Below, piece by piece: positions 1 through 7,387 of a DNA stretch of 40,132 nt. How positions within the stretch are numbered: the stretch's first letter is position 1; each line of letters starts with the position of its first letter. The notes under the pieces were generated by a model. The model saw only the letters and a program-made list of their open reading frames with translations, had not been told where the DNA came from and made no database searches. A program made the translations under genes and the position numbers. The stretch is from DATDAW01 sp036524675 (GTDB lineage Bacteria; Verrucomicrobiota; Verrucomicrobiia; Chthoniobacterales; DASVRZ01): positions 1 to 40,132 of the forward strand of contig DATDBU010000118.1 in assembly GCA_036524675.1 (NCBI GenBank), read 5' to 3'.

Positions 1-137
1 TGGCCTGCGACTTCGAATTCGATTTCGAGGGCTTCGTAAATCTTGGGTATGACTCCGGTTTCGCTGAAATCGACGTCCACGACGGGTCCGATGACCTGGA
101 CGATTGTGCCGGTATTGGTGGCGGTGGCTGTGCTCAT
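1..137 (-). CDS. atpD: ATP synthase F1 subunit beta (N-terminal part, cut by window edge)
   Basis: This is the first 45 or so codons of the catalytic beta subunit of F1Fo ATP synthase. The translation begins MSTATATNTGTIVQVIGPVV and continues with VDVDF and IYEALEIE, which is the conserved N-terminal beta-barrel start of AtpD. The rest, including the P-loop and catalytic Glu, lies beyond the left edge. The gene follows atpG by 33 bases on the same strand, in the usual operon position. The downstream epsilon gene (atpC) would be expected outside the window. Confidence 0.93.
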   Translation of the reverse strand, partial: MSTATATNTGTIVQVIGPVVDVDFSETGVIPKIYEALEIEFEVAG

Positions 138-170
138 GATACGTTTTTTGAAAGGGATTTAGGGCGGGGT

Positions 171-1037
171 TCAACCCAGTGCGAGTTGCGCAGTCGCGAT
201 CTCGTTGATTTCCGTAGTGATGCTGGCCTGGCGGATTTTGTTGTATTCCAGGGTGAGATCTTTGATGAGGTCCTTGGCGTTATCGGTCGCGTTTTTCATG
301 GCGACCATGCGGGCGCTGTGCTCGGAAGCGCGCGCTTCGAGGACGGCACCATAAACGGCCATATGGACGGAGTACGGCACCAGGGAATCGAGGAAACTGT
401 ACGGATCCGGCTCAAACGTGATGTTCTTAGCTGAAACGTCAGCATTCGGAGATTCCTCCTGAACTTCTTCATCAGGAAGCGGCTGCACCGGAAGAGCCAC
501 AAGTGCAATCGGCGTCTGAGAGAGTGTATTGACGAACTTCGTAGACAGAACGGTTACTCGGTCCACTTCTTTCGTGAGGAATCTCTCGATCACAAATTTG
601 GATATGGCCTTGCTTTCGAGGAACGACGGTGAGTCGGGAAGCTGGAAATCGGCCAGCAAGTGACGTTTGGAACGAGTGACCCACTGGGCGCCCTTGCGTC
701 CGAGCGTAATGAAGCTGGTTGTGGCAGGGTAGTAACTGGCGGCCAACCGAGTGAGATTGGTATTTAGCGCGCCGCAAAGACCCTTGTCGGTGGAAATCAG
801 GATGACGATTTCTTTTTTAATGGGCCGCTCTTCGAGAAGGGGATGGGTTTCGCCTTCGGTAAGCCCGCGCACTGCCAGGGTCATTTTCCTGAGCAAATCG
901 CCGTATGGCCGTCCGTTGAGGGCCAATTGCTGGGCTTTCCGCATTTTCGATGCGGCGACCATCTGCATTGCTTTCGTAATCTGCGCAGTGTTTTTGACCG
1001 ATTTGATACGGCGTCGAATGTCGCGTGTATTTGGCAT
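171..1037 (-). CDS. atpG: ATP synthase F1 subunit gamma
   Basis: The 288-residue product is the central rotor shaft of the F1 sector, which couples proton flow to ATP synthesis. The N-terminus (MPNTRDIRRRIKSVKNTAQI, then TKAMQMVAASKMRKAQ) is the family's conserved first coiled-coil helix. The C-terminal helix (SEHSARMVAMKNATDNA, then KIRQASITTEINEI) is the other half of the coiled coil. The motif STDKGLCGALN is the conserved Rossmann-like core. Length is normal for bacteria (about 285-290). It sits between atpA (81 bases upstream) and atpD. The usual final segment after ITTEI is slightly reduced, ending in AQLALG. Confidence 0.97.
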   Translation of the reverse strand: MPNTRDIRRRIKSVKNTAQITKAMQMVAASKMRKAQQLALNGRPYGDLLRKMTLAVRGLTEGETHPLLEERPIKKEIVILISTDKGLCGALNTNLTRLAASYYPATTSFITLGRKGAQWVTRSKRHLLADFQLPDSPSFLESKAISKFVIERFLTKEVDRVTVLSTKFVNTLSQTPIALVALPVQPLPDEEVQEESPNADVSAKNITFEPDPYSFLDSLVPYSVHMAVYGAVLEARASEHSARMVAMKNATDNAKDLIKDLTLEYNKIRQASITTEINEIATAQLALG

Positions 1038-1118
1038 CTTTCAGAAAGGCTCAAGTAAGGAAAACCGCGAAGAACCGGAGGCCGGATGTCTTGCGCGCGA
1101 TGCAGTCTTTTGAATGGG

Positions 1119-2645
1119 TTATTTGTAGCGCTTTTTGAACTCTTCGACGGCAGACTTCAGAGTGCCTTTGACATCGTCGTCGATCGCTTTCTTCTCGCGA
1201 ATCTTGGCGAGAGCCGCGTCGCTGAGAGTCGTCAGATAATCGGTGAGCTTGAGCTGGAAATCTTTCACTTTATCCACCGGGATGTCATCGAGGTATCCGT
1301 TTTGCATGGTCCAAAGAACGGCGACCTGCACTTCGGTGGAGAGAGGGTTGTATTGAGTTTGTTTGAAGAGTTCCACCACACGCTGACCACGATCCAGAGT
1401 GGCTTTTGTTTTCGCATCCAAGTCCGAACCGAATTGCGCGAACGCAGCCAGTTCACGGAACTGCGCCAAATCGCCTTTGATTTTTCCGGCAACTTGTTTC
1501 ATGGCCTTGATTTGGGCCGATGAACCAACACGGCTTACGGAAAGACCGACCGAAATTGCCGGGCGAATGCCCTGGTAGAACAAATCTGTTTCCAAATAGA
1601 TCTGACCGTCGGTGATCGAAATCACGTTGGTGGGGATATAAGCGGAAACGTCGCCTGCCTGGGTTTCAATAATCGGCAGTGCGGTTAGCGAACCGTTGCC
1701 ATATTGCTCACTGACGCGAGCGCTGCGCTCGAGCAAGCGACTGTGGAGATAAAAAACATCACCGGGGTACGCTTCGCGTCCAGATGGACGCTTGAGCACC
1801 AGCGAAACCTGGCGATAGGCAACTGCGTGCTTCGAGAGGTCGTCGTAGACGATCAGGGCGTCCATGCCGTTGTCCATGAACCATTCGCCGAATGCGGCAC
1901 CAGCAAATGGTGCAATATATTGATTCGTTGCGCTTTCCGCCGCGGGCGCATCAAGGATGATGGTGTATTCCAAGGCTCCGGCGGCTTCCAAAACAGCCAC
2001 GGTACGTGCGATATTCGAGTTCTTCTGACCGATGCCTACGTAGATGGAATAAAGGGGACGAAAGTCCGGGTTGCCGGCGTTGGCTTTGTTGATGCGGGCC
2101 TGGTTGATAATCGTGTCGATGGCGATTGTCGTTTTGCCCGTGGCGCGATCGCCGATGATGAGTTCGCGCTGACCGCGGCCAATTGGAATCATGGCGTCCA
2201 CGGCCATGATACCAGTCTGAACCGGTTGTGATACCGATTTACGTCGGATGATGCCGGGAGCCAGCTTTTCGACCGGATAATAAGCGGAAGATTGGATGGG
2301 GCCCTTGCCGTCGACCGGTTCGCCGAGAGCGTTAACAACTCGGCCGAGGAGTCCTTTACCGACCGGGACGGACAGGAGGCGGCCGGTGGTTTTGACCTCC
2401 GTGCCTTCGCGGACATCGGTGAAATCGCCGAGCAAAATGCAACCGACTTCGGTTTCTTCGAGGTTGAGCGCTAGACCGTAAAGGCCGCCCGGGAACTCGA
2501 TGAGCTCATTGAGCATCACCTCGCTGAGACCCTCAATCTTTGCGACGCCGTCGCCGGCTTCGCGGACGACGCCGACGTTGGATTTGGCTACCTGGCTGGT
2601 TAGGCCGGCAATCTGGGATTCGAGTTCTTGAAGGATGGTGCTCAT
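1119..2645 (-). CDS. atpA: ATP synthase F1 subunit alpha
   Basis: This 508-residue protein is the non-catalytic, nucleotide-binding subunit of the F1 hexamer. It has the N-terminal beta-barrel (VGVVREAGDGVAKIEGL), a Walker A loop GDRATGKTTIAID near residue 170, the Walker B region YTIILDAPA, and the signature segment PAISVGLSVSRVGSSAQ. The helix starting DLAQFRELAAFAQFGSDLDA belongs to the conserved C-terminal bundle. Length is standard. The gene is 57 bases downstream of atpH and 81 bases upstream of atpG. No Shine-Dalgarno-like sequence precedes the ATG. Confidence 0.98.
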   Translation of the reverse strand: MSTILQELESQIAGLTSQVAKSNVGVVREAGDGVAKIEGLSEVMLNELIEFPGGLYGLALNLEETEVGCILLGDFTDVREGTEVKTTGRLLSVPVGKGLLGRVVNALGEPVDGKGPIQSSAYYPVEKLAPGIIRRKSVSQPVQTGIMAVDAMIPIGRGQRELIIGDRATGKTTIAIDTIINQARINKANAGNPDFRPLYSIYVGIGQKNSNIARTVAVLEAAGALEYTIILDAPAAESATNQYIAPFAGAAFGEWFMDNGMDALIVYDDLSKHAVAYRQVSLVLKRPSGREAYPGDVFYLHSRLLERSARVSEQYGNGSLTALPIIETQAGDVSAYIPTNVISITDGQIYLETDLFYQGIRPAISVGLSVSRVGSSAQIKAMKQVAGKIKGDLAQFRELAAFAQFGSDLDAKTKATLDRGQRVVELFKQTQYNPLSTEVQVAVLWTMQNGYLDDIPVDKVKDFQLKLTDYLTTLSDAALAKIREKKAIDDDVKGTLKSAVEEFKKRYK

Positions 2646-2702
2646 GCTGCTGCGATGGTAATGAGTTGTGGAAGAAGGCTTTGCGGAGGGATTATTGTCG
2701 GT

Positions 2703-3104
2703 TCAAGCGGTTGCCAGTCGGTGTTCGAGGAGTTCAAGGCGGCCCTTAACGGTGCCATCAAAAACGTCGCTGCCTACCCGGATACGGAGGCCGCCGAGAA
2801 GTTCAGGGTTGTATTTGAATTCAGCGGTAAGGTCGCTACCAAACTTTGTTTTTAGATCATTTGTTACCGACTCCACTTCCGATGGCGAAAGTTCGGTCGC
2901 GCTTTCGACCACGACGTGGCGCTTGGCAAGTTCGAGGCGAATGAGACGGTGAAATTCCTTTAGAATGCCGATGTACTGATGCGGTTTTTCGGCAATGAGC
3001 TGGAGAGCCAAAGCACGAACGCGTTCGCCATCGACGCGCCCATCGGCGACGGCAATGCGAAGGAGACCTTTGGCGACTTTGCGGGCTTCCCTGGTGAGTC
3101 TCAT
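2703..3104 (-). CDS. atpH: ATP synthase subunit delta, unusually short
   Basis: This subunit joins the F1 head to the peripheral stalk. The C-terminal motif LLGGLRIRVGSDVFDGTVKG followed by RLELLEHRLA is the diagnostic OSCP/delta signature. The protein is only 133 residues, whereas typical AtpH has about 175-185. The missing part falls in the N-terminal helical bundle that binds the alpha subunit: a first helix (ARKVAKGLLRIAVADGRVDG) leads almost directly to the later helix containing FHRLIRLELAKR. No frameshift or stop is visible and the operon position (25 bases after atpF) is normal, so this looks like a natural compact version rather than a broken gene. A longer, upstream start is possible but no ATG was seen there. 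Confidence 0.88.
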   Translation of the reverse strand: MRLTREARKVAKGLLRIAVADGRVDGERVRALALQLIAEKPHQYIGILKEFHRLIRLELAKRHVVVESATELSPSEVESVTNDLKTKFGSDLTAEFKYNPELLGGLRIRVGSDVFDGTVKGRLELLEHRLATA

Positions 3105-3129
3105 GGTAATTGAAAGGGCAGAAAAGGTA

Positions 3130-3678
3130 TTAAGCGACGGCCTGCCGTGTCGCCTCTTCGGAAAGACGCGCCTGATCTTCCGGTGTCAAAATCTTTCCGG
3201 TAACTTTGGTCGTCGTATCAATGACCAGGCGGCCGAGCTCGCGTTTGAGAGAAGAGAACATTTGTGCGTGCTCGAGTGCTGTGGCCTCGCGGCCCTTTGC
3301 AATAATGTGTTGGGCTTCGGCGATGGCCTCCTGTTTGCCCTTTTCGGCAATGGACATCGTGGCTTCTCTGGCTTCGTCGATGATACGCTGAGCTTCCTGG
3401 TTGGCTTTGCTAAGGATTTCCTGATAGCGGCCTTCGGCTGCAGCAAGCTCCTGCTTGATTTTCTCTGCGTTGGCCAGGCCATCGGCTATCCGCTTTTTGC
3501 GTTCGTCGAGAACGGTAAGAATCGGTTTATAGGCGAAACGATGCAGGAAAAAAGCGACGATAGAAAAGCTGATCACCTGAGCGGTGAAAAGCGGTAGAGT
3601 TACGCCAAATTGCTCGCCCGTGTCTTGGGCCATCTTCACAAAACGGTTTTCTTGAGCCAGAATGAGGGAAGCGATCAT
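3130..3678 (-). CDS. atpF: ATP synthase Fo subunit b
   Basis: This 182-residue protein is the peripheral-stalk subunit that anchors F1 to the membrane. A hydrophobic segment (FTAQVISFSIVAFFLHRF, residues about 33-50) is followed by the conserved KPILTVLDERKKRIADGLANA and a long charged helix rich in Ala, Glu and Gln, predicted to form the dimeric coiled coil. The second Met (MAQDTGEQFG, residue 16) is an alternative start. The family normally has only a few residues before the membrane helix, so the true protein may be 167 residues. It lies 74 bases after atpE, from which it is separated by a strong hairpin. Confidence 0.95.
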   Translation of the reverse strand: MIASLILAQENRFVKMAQDTGEQFGVTLPLFTAQVISFSIVAFFLHRFAYKPILTVLDERKKRIADGLANAEKIKQELAAAEGRYQEILSKANQEAQRIIDEAREATMSIAEKGKQEAIAEAQHIIAKGREATALEHAQMFSSLKRELGRLVIDTTTKVTGKILTPEDQARLSEEATRQAVA

Positions 3679-3712
3679 TTTTCGATAGTGAGAAAATCTT
3701 TTAGCAGGAAAT

Positions 3713-3743
3713 CGCGGGGCCGGCGTTTCAAACCGGCCCCGCG
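3713..3743 (-). promoter_or_regulatory. Strong intercistronic hairpin between atpE and atpF
   Basis: A perfect 11-base-pair GC-rich stem (arms CGCGGGGCCGG at 3713-3723 and CCGGCCCCGCG at 3733-3743) closes a 9-base loop. In the atp transcript it begins about 9 bases after the atpE stop codon and ends 34 bases before atpF. It lacks an immediate U-run, so it is not a textbook intrinsic terminator. By inference it could protect the atpB-atpE mRNA from 3' decay or partly attenuate, helping supply the many c subunits each ring needs. Confidence 0.7.
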
Positions 3744-3752
3744 TGGGATGCG

Positions 3753-3974
3753 TTACTTGACCAGGAAGATCGCGAAGAACATGATACCTTCAGCGAAGGC
3801 GATGCTCAGGATCGCCTGAACGAGGATTTTGGTCGAAGCACCTGGATTGCGGCCAACGGCTTCAGAGGCTTTTGCGCCGATGAAACCAATCCCCAACGCG
3901 GAGCCCAACGCAGCCCCGGCGACGTGGAAGTTACCGGTCACCGCGGAGGCTTGTGCGAGCATTTCTGTCAACAT
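3753..3974 (-). CDS. atpE: ATP synthase Fo subunit c (proteolipid)
   Basis: The 73-residue product is the rotor-ring subunit that carries the translocated ion. It forms a hairpin of two membrane helices: helix 1 is Gly/Ala-rich (AGAALGSALGIGFIGAKASE), the polar loop contains GRNPGA, and helix 2 carries the ion-binding carboxylate Glu62 (AFAEGIMFF). Residues that make the Na+ site in sodium-type rings (Gln in helix 1, Ser after the Glu) are Ile and Gly here, so proton coupling is expected. An AGGA-like element 9-12 bases before the ATG is one of the few ribosome-binding-like sequences in this region. Confidence 0.97.
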   Translation of the reverse strand: MLTEMLAQASAVTGNFHVAGAALGSALGIGFIGAKASEAVGRNPGASTKILVQAILSIAFAEGIMFFAIFLVK

Positions 3975-4066
3975 TTCTTTTTTCCTGTTTTTACTACGTT
4001 TTGGGTTGTTGTTCCCGGTGGCCCCCGCAGTGGGCTACGGTCTGGCTACCGAAATGGGTCTAAAAT

Positions 4067-5071
4067 TTAGTGTCCTTCGTGGGCGGCGTGATCTTCGTCG
4101 TGCTGACAGATAAGCAAAGTGAATACGGCGGTTAGCAACATGAAAACGAATGCTTGAACGAAACCGACGAGAAGTTCCAGCAAGTAAAACGGCAAAGCGA
4201 CCAGCCAACCCAGGGTTGGGGAAGTCAATGCCATGTATTCCAACAGGTTTTCACCCGCAAAGATATTACCAAAAAGACGAAAGCTGAGCGTGACGGGACG
4301 GAAAATAATGGTGATCACCTCCAATAAGCCGACGCCGATGAAAACGAGGATCATCAACATTTTCAGAAAACCCGCCGTATCGCCTTTGGGCCCGAAAATG
4401 TGGAGGAAAAACCCGCCCGGACCATTTACTTGCAGTGCCCACACGGTCCAGCACGCAAAGAAAACCATCGCCATTGCAAACGTCATGTTCAAATCCGCGT
4501 TGCCGCCGCGGAGAATCGGGCGCGTAAGGTGCCCCAAACGCCCGTGTGCATCTGGAACTCCCCACCCTATCGAACCAACGCCTGGAATGAGGCTGAACCA
4601 GTTCGTGAAAAGGATGAAGATGAAAACAGTGGCAAAGAACCAAAAGGTCTTCTTTACCAATTCAGGGCCGATGATGGATTCCAAAAAATTGTGCAGACTT
4701 TCGACGATCCATTCCCAGAAATTCTGGGCGCCGCGTGGTACGGCACGCACATTGCGCATGGCGATTTGAGCAGAAACGATAATTCCGAGAGCAATGGTCC
4801 AGCACAGGATCATTGAGTTCGTGATGGGCAGCGGCCCGATACGAAAGATGTAGGGAGCGGAAAGAGGAAGGCCGGAATCATGGTGCACTTCGTGTGAGGC
4901 GTCGTCGTGGCTGGTAGGCTCCACGGCGTGTTCAGCAGAGGCCGGTTGTTGAGCATCGTGTGGTGTCGATTCGGCGTGTGCGGGAACCCACCAAACGATG
5001 GAAAGAAGGAGGCAGGCGATCCAAAGACCGGTGCCGGAACGAAGAAAATTGGCGGAAGCAAATGCTCTCAT
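4067..5071 (-). CDS. atpB: ATP synthase Fo subunit a with His-rich N-terminal extension
   Basis: This 334-residue subunit forms the proton half-channels next to the c-ring. The essential Arg is R265 in SFRLFGNIFAGE; the segments following it (LPFYLLELLVGFVQAFVFML) are the conserved last two helices. The N-terminus is unusual: a signal-peptide-like segment (residues 1-33, ending VPAHA) is followed by about 35 residues rich in His, Asp, Glu and Ser (HDAQQPASAEHAVEP, SHDDASHEVHHD). The C-terminus is also His/acidic (CQHDEDHAAHEGH). The core after about residue 70 matches the normal 230-270 residue family. It is the first gene of the operon; no atpI/atpZ gene precedes it here. Confidence 0.96.
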   Translation of the reverse strand: MRAFASANFLRSGTGLWIACLLLSIVWWVPAHAESTPHDAQQPASAEHAVEPTSHDDASHEVHHDSGLPLSAPYIFRIGPLPITNSMILCWTIALGIIVSAQIAMRNVRAVPRGAQNFWEWIVESLHNFLESIIGPELVKKTFWFFATVFIFILFTNWFSLIPGVGSIGWGVPDAHGRLGHLTRPILRGGNADLNMTFAMAMVFFACWTVWALQVNGPGGFFLHIFGPKGDTAGFLKMLMILVFIGVGLLEVITIIFRPVTLSFRLFGNIFAGENLLEYMALTSPTLGWLVALPFYLLELLVGFVQAFVFMLLTAVFTLLICQHDEDHAAHEGH

Positions 5072-5140
5072 GATTCGGGGCGTCGCTAGCAGCCGGGGAA
5101 GACAAACGGGGAGAGGACCGACCGGCTGGCTGGCAGGCGC

Positions 5141-5172
5141 CTATAAGAACTCGGCCTATCCTAAATGACAAG
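5141..5172 (-). promoter_or_regulatory. Possible atp operon promoter (weak)
   Basis: On the minus strand a TTGTCA element at 5172-5167 resembles a -35 box. About 18 bases further is TCTTAT (5148-5143), a weak -10 match; TTATAG just after it is an alternative. This lies between the palindrome at 5178-5197 and the atpB start, where a promoter is expected. The match is poor and other positions cannot be excluded. Confidence 0.25.
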
Positions 5173-5177
5173 GGCGA

Positions 5178-5197
5178 TTTGTGAAAAATTTCACAAA
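5178..5197. promoter_or_regulatory. CRP/FNR-family-type operator upstream of the atp operon
   Basis: A perfect inverted repeat has 9-base arms TTTGTGAAA (5178-5186) and TTTCACAAA (5189-5197) and a 2-base centre. It contains TGTGA-N6-TCACA, the exact consensus spacing recognised by CRP and close CRP/FNR relatives. It lies 107 bases upstream of the atpB ATG and 71 bases beyond the gspG stop, so it most likely serves the atp operon. Which regulator binds is unknown; none is encoded in the window. Confidence 0.6.
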
Positions 5198-5267
5198 CTC
5201 ACGGGTTGGGTGAATCTGGAATTGTTAAGGGGGTTGATTATTAGTGAGGTGTGCTTTTGGAGACCTG

Positions 5268-5897
5268 TCACCAGTTTTTGATCCACTTGGATTGATCGGG
5301 TGTTCCACTGGGGCTCGCCGGTCCGTCGCCGGTTGACCAAAGGTCGAATGTTGGATTGTAGCCCTTGGTGGCGTCTTTATTATTTGCCGTCGAATAACCG
5401 TAGGAGGCCCCCCAGGGATCGGCTATGTAACGCACTTGTCCGTTCACAATTTGTAATTGGCTCGGTTTGAACTCGAAGTATTGCTTCGCCGTCGGGGGGG
5501 TCAAAGGGTCTGTGTCCGGGTCGCCACTGAGCTCTTTATAAAGATAAAGAGAGGCTTTTTTATATAGATCGGTGCCCGGATTAGAGTCATTTTGAGCATT
5601 GAGTTTGTCCGTCGGACTTTCCTCCGTCACATTTCCATTTCCATCGACTTGGTCTGCGTCCCTCGGATACATCCCTTTATCCGCTTTGTACATCTCCAGT
5701 GCGGCTTCCAGGGCGCTAATTTCAGCCTCAGCTTTGGAGCGGGCTCCTTTCTGTTGGGCGTATTCAAATGTCCCGAGGACCAGCGCTGCCAGAATGCCGA
5801 TAATCGTGATAACCGTCAGCAATTCCACGAGGGTGAACCCGGATGTTTTTCCGGGACAATTGTTGTTCCGGACGGGATATCTGGGGGGGATTTTCAT
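5268..5897 (-). CDS. GspG-like type II secretion/type IV pilus major pseudopilin
   Basis: The 209-residue protein has a class III signal: a basic leader, then a prepilin peptidase site SG|FTLVELLTVITIIGIL, with the conserved Glu at +5 of the mature protein. The hydrophobic N-terminal helix continues into SKAEAEISALEAALEMYKAD, typical of GspG. The C-terminal part has DPWGASYGY and FDLWSTGDG, matching the GspG calcium-binding loop region (DPWG...YD..S.G.DG). It is longer than typical GspG (about 140 residues) because of an insert between residues about 80 and 130. It follows the PilC/GspF gene by 20 bases and is probably co-transcribed with it. Confidence 0.88.
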   Translation of the reverse strand: MKIPPRYPVRNNNCPGKTSGFTLVELLTVITIIGILAALVLGTFEYAQQKGARSKAEAEISALEAALEMYKADKGMYPRDADQVDGNGNVTEESPTDKLNAQNDSNPGTDLYKKASLYLYKELSGDPDTDPLTPPTAKQYFEFKPSQLQIVNGQVRYIADPWGASYGYSTANNKDATKGYNPTFDLWSTGDGPASPSGTPDQSKWIKNW

Positions 5898-5917
5898 CTT
5901 CTTCAGGGCGTAGGGCT

Positions 5918-7192
5918 CTATCCGGCCTGCATGGTGTTGATGATGGAGATCAATGGCAGAAAGAGCGCAATGACGATGGTGCCAACGACTACGGCCAGAA
6001 AGACGATCATAATCGGCTCCAAAAGCGACGTCAGCCCGGTCACGGCGTTATCCACTTCGTCGTCATAAACTTCGGCAATTTTCAGGAGCATCTCGGGCAA
6101 TTGCCCAGTCTCCTCGCCGACGTCGATCATGGAAATGACCATCGGCGGGAACACGCCGCTAGCCTCGAGCGGATGCACGATGGATTCACCTTCTTTCACC
6201 GAATCGTGCACTTTCGTAATGGCGTCGGCGATCACTTGGTTGCCAGCGGTTTCGCGAGTAATGTTGAGCGCCTGCAGAATAGGGACACCGCTCGTGACGA
6301 GCGTTCCAAGGGTACGGGTAAACCGGGAAATGGCCGTCTTGCGGAGCAGATCACCAAACAACGGCATCTTTAATTTAATTCGGTCAATCGTCAGTTTGCC
6401 CGACGGTGTTGCAGCATAGAGCCTGTATCCGACAACTGCCAAAGCCGCCGCTGCGAGGACGAGCAAAATGTTATTCTTGAGGAGGTTGCTGACGCTGATG
6501 ACGAAGATCGTCAGGCTCGGGAGCGGCTTCCCGCCGAGCATTTCTTTAAAAATTTGCTCGAATTTCGGGACGATGAACACGAGCAAAAAACCCATGATCG
6601 CGATGGCGATGCACAGCACGATGATGGGATAAAACATCGCCGCCACTACTTTGTTTTTAATCTTTTGCGCCTTTTCCTGGAACTCAGCGAGGCGGATAAG
6701 CACGAGCTCCATCACACCGCCAAGCTCGCCGGCCTTAACCATGTTCACGTAGAGCTTGTTGAAAATCTTGGGGTGCGCCGCGAGGCTTTCGGAGAAGGTT
6801 GAGCCGCCTTGGACAGAGTCCGCGAGTTGACCGATCGTGGATTTTAACAGAAGATCACGCTCCTGTTTTGCAAGCACAGTCAACCCACGGAGCAGTGGCA
6901 ATCCTGCGTCGATGAGAGTCGCGAGCTGCCGCGTAAAGATCATCAGGATCTTGGGCTTGACGGTGCTCTTCTTGAAAAGTGGCGTTCCGCCGCTCCGCTT
7001 GGCCGCAACCGGTTTCACCGCCTTTACCGCGGCCCTCCGGGACACTTTTGCTGTTCCTTCTTCGAAAACGCTGGTCGGAAAATATCCCGCCTGTCTCAGC
7101 TGACCGACTGCTTCGTTGGAATTGGAGGCTTCGATAATCCCGGTAGACTCCTGGCCCCGGGCGTCGAGCGCGATATAATTAAACTTGGGCAT
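5918..7192 (-). CDS. Type II secretion/type IV pilus inner-membrane platform protein (GspF/PilC family)
   Basis: This 424-residue polytopic protein is the inner-membrane platform around which pseudopilins are assembled. The start (MPKFNYIALDARGQESTGII) is the family's small N-terminal domain. Two homologous T2SSF domains follow: the first with FTRQLATLIDAGLPLLRGL, the second with FTRTLGTLVTSGVPILQALN. Each is followed by a hydrophobic segment (for example YPIIVLCIAIAIMGFLLVFIV and IMIVFLAVVVGTIVIALFLP). The conserved GE.TGQLPEML near residue 370 is present. A short Ala/Lys/Arg-rich linker (RRAAVKAVKPVAAKRSGG) sits before the first domain. Confidence 0.93.
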   Translation of the reverse strand: MPKFNYIALDARGQESTGIIEASNSNEAVGQLRQAGYFPTSVFEEGTAKVSRRAAVKAVKPVAAKRSGGTPLFKKSTVKPKILMIFTRQLATLIDAGLPLLRGLTVLAKQERDLLLKSTIGQLADSVQGGSTFSESLAAHPKIFNKLYVNMVKAGELGGVMELVLIRLAEFQEKAQKIKNKVVAAMFYPIIVLCIAIAIMGFLLVFIVPKFEQIFKEMLGGKPLPSLTIFVISVSNLLKNNILLVLAAAALAVVGYRLYAATPSGKLTIDRIKLKMPLFGDLLRKTAISRFTRTLGTLVTSGVPILQALNITRETAGNQVIADAITKVHDSVKEGESIVHPLEASGVFPPMVISMIDVGEETGQLPEMLLKIAEVYDDEVDNAVTGLTSLLEPIMIVFLAVVVGTIVIALFLPLISIINTMQAG

Positions 7193-7387
7193 ATCTGGGG
7201 GGTTGGGAGACAGCGGACTAGGCCTGCAGAATAACGAACCTCACGGCGGAGAGAGTAATCCGCTAGACGCCCTTGTCGACCCGAAAACCGCCCTTAGAAA
7301 TGAAAAGTCTCTGGCTGTATTTACGATGTAAGGTCAACGCGCTTCCACATCTTCAAACCCGCCTACGAATGAGAGTAACGACGATTG

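Noticed and set aside
3753..3974. Possible sodium-dependent c-ring
   Set aside because: The helix 1 Gln and the Ser after the helix 2 Glu that form the Na+ site are replaced by Ile and Gly.
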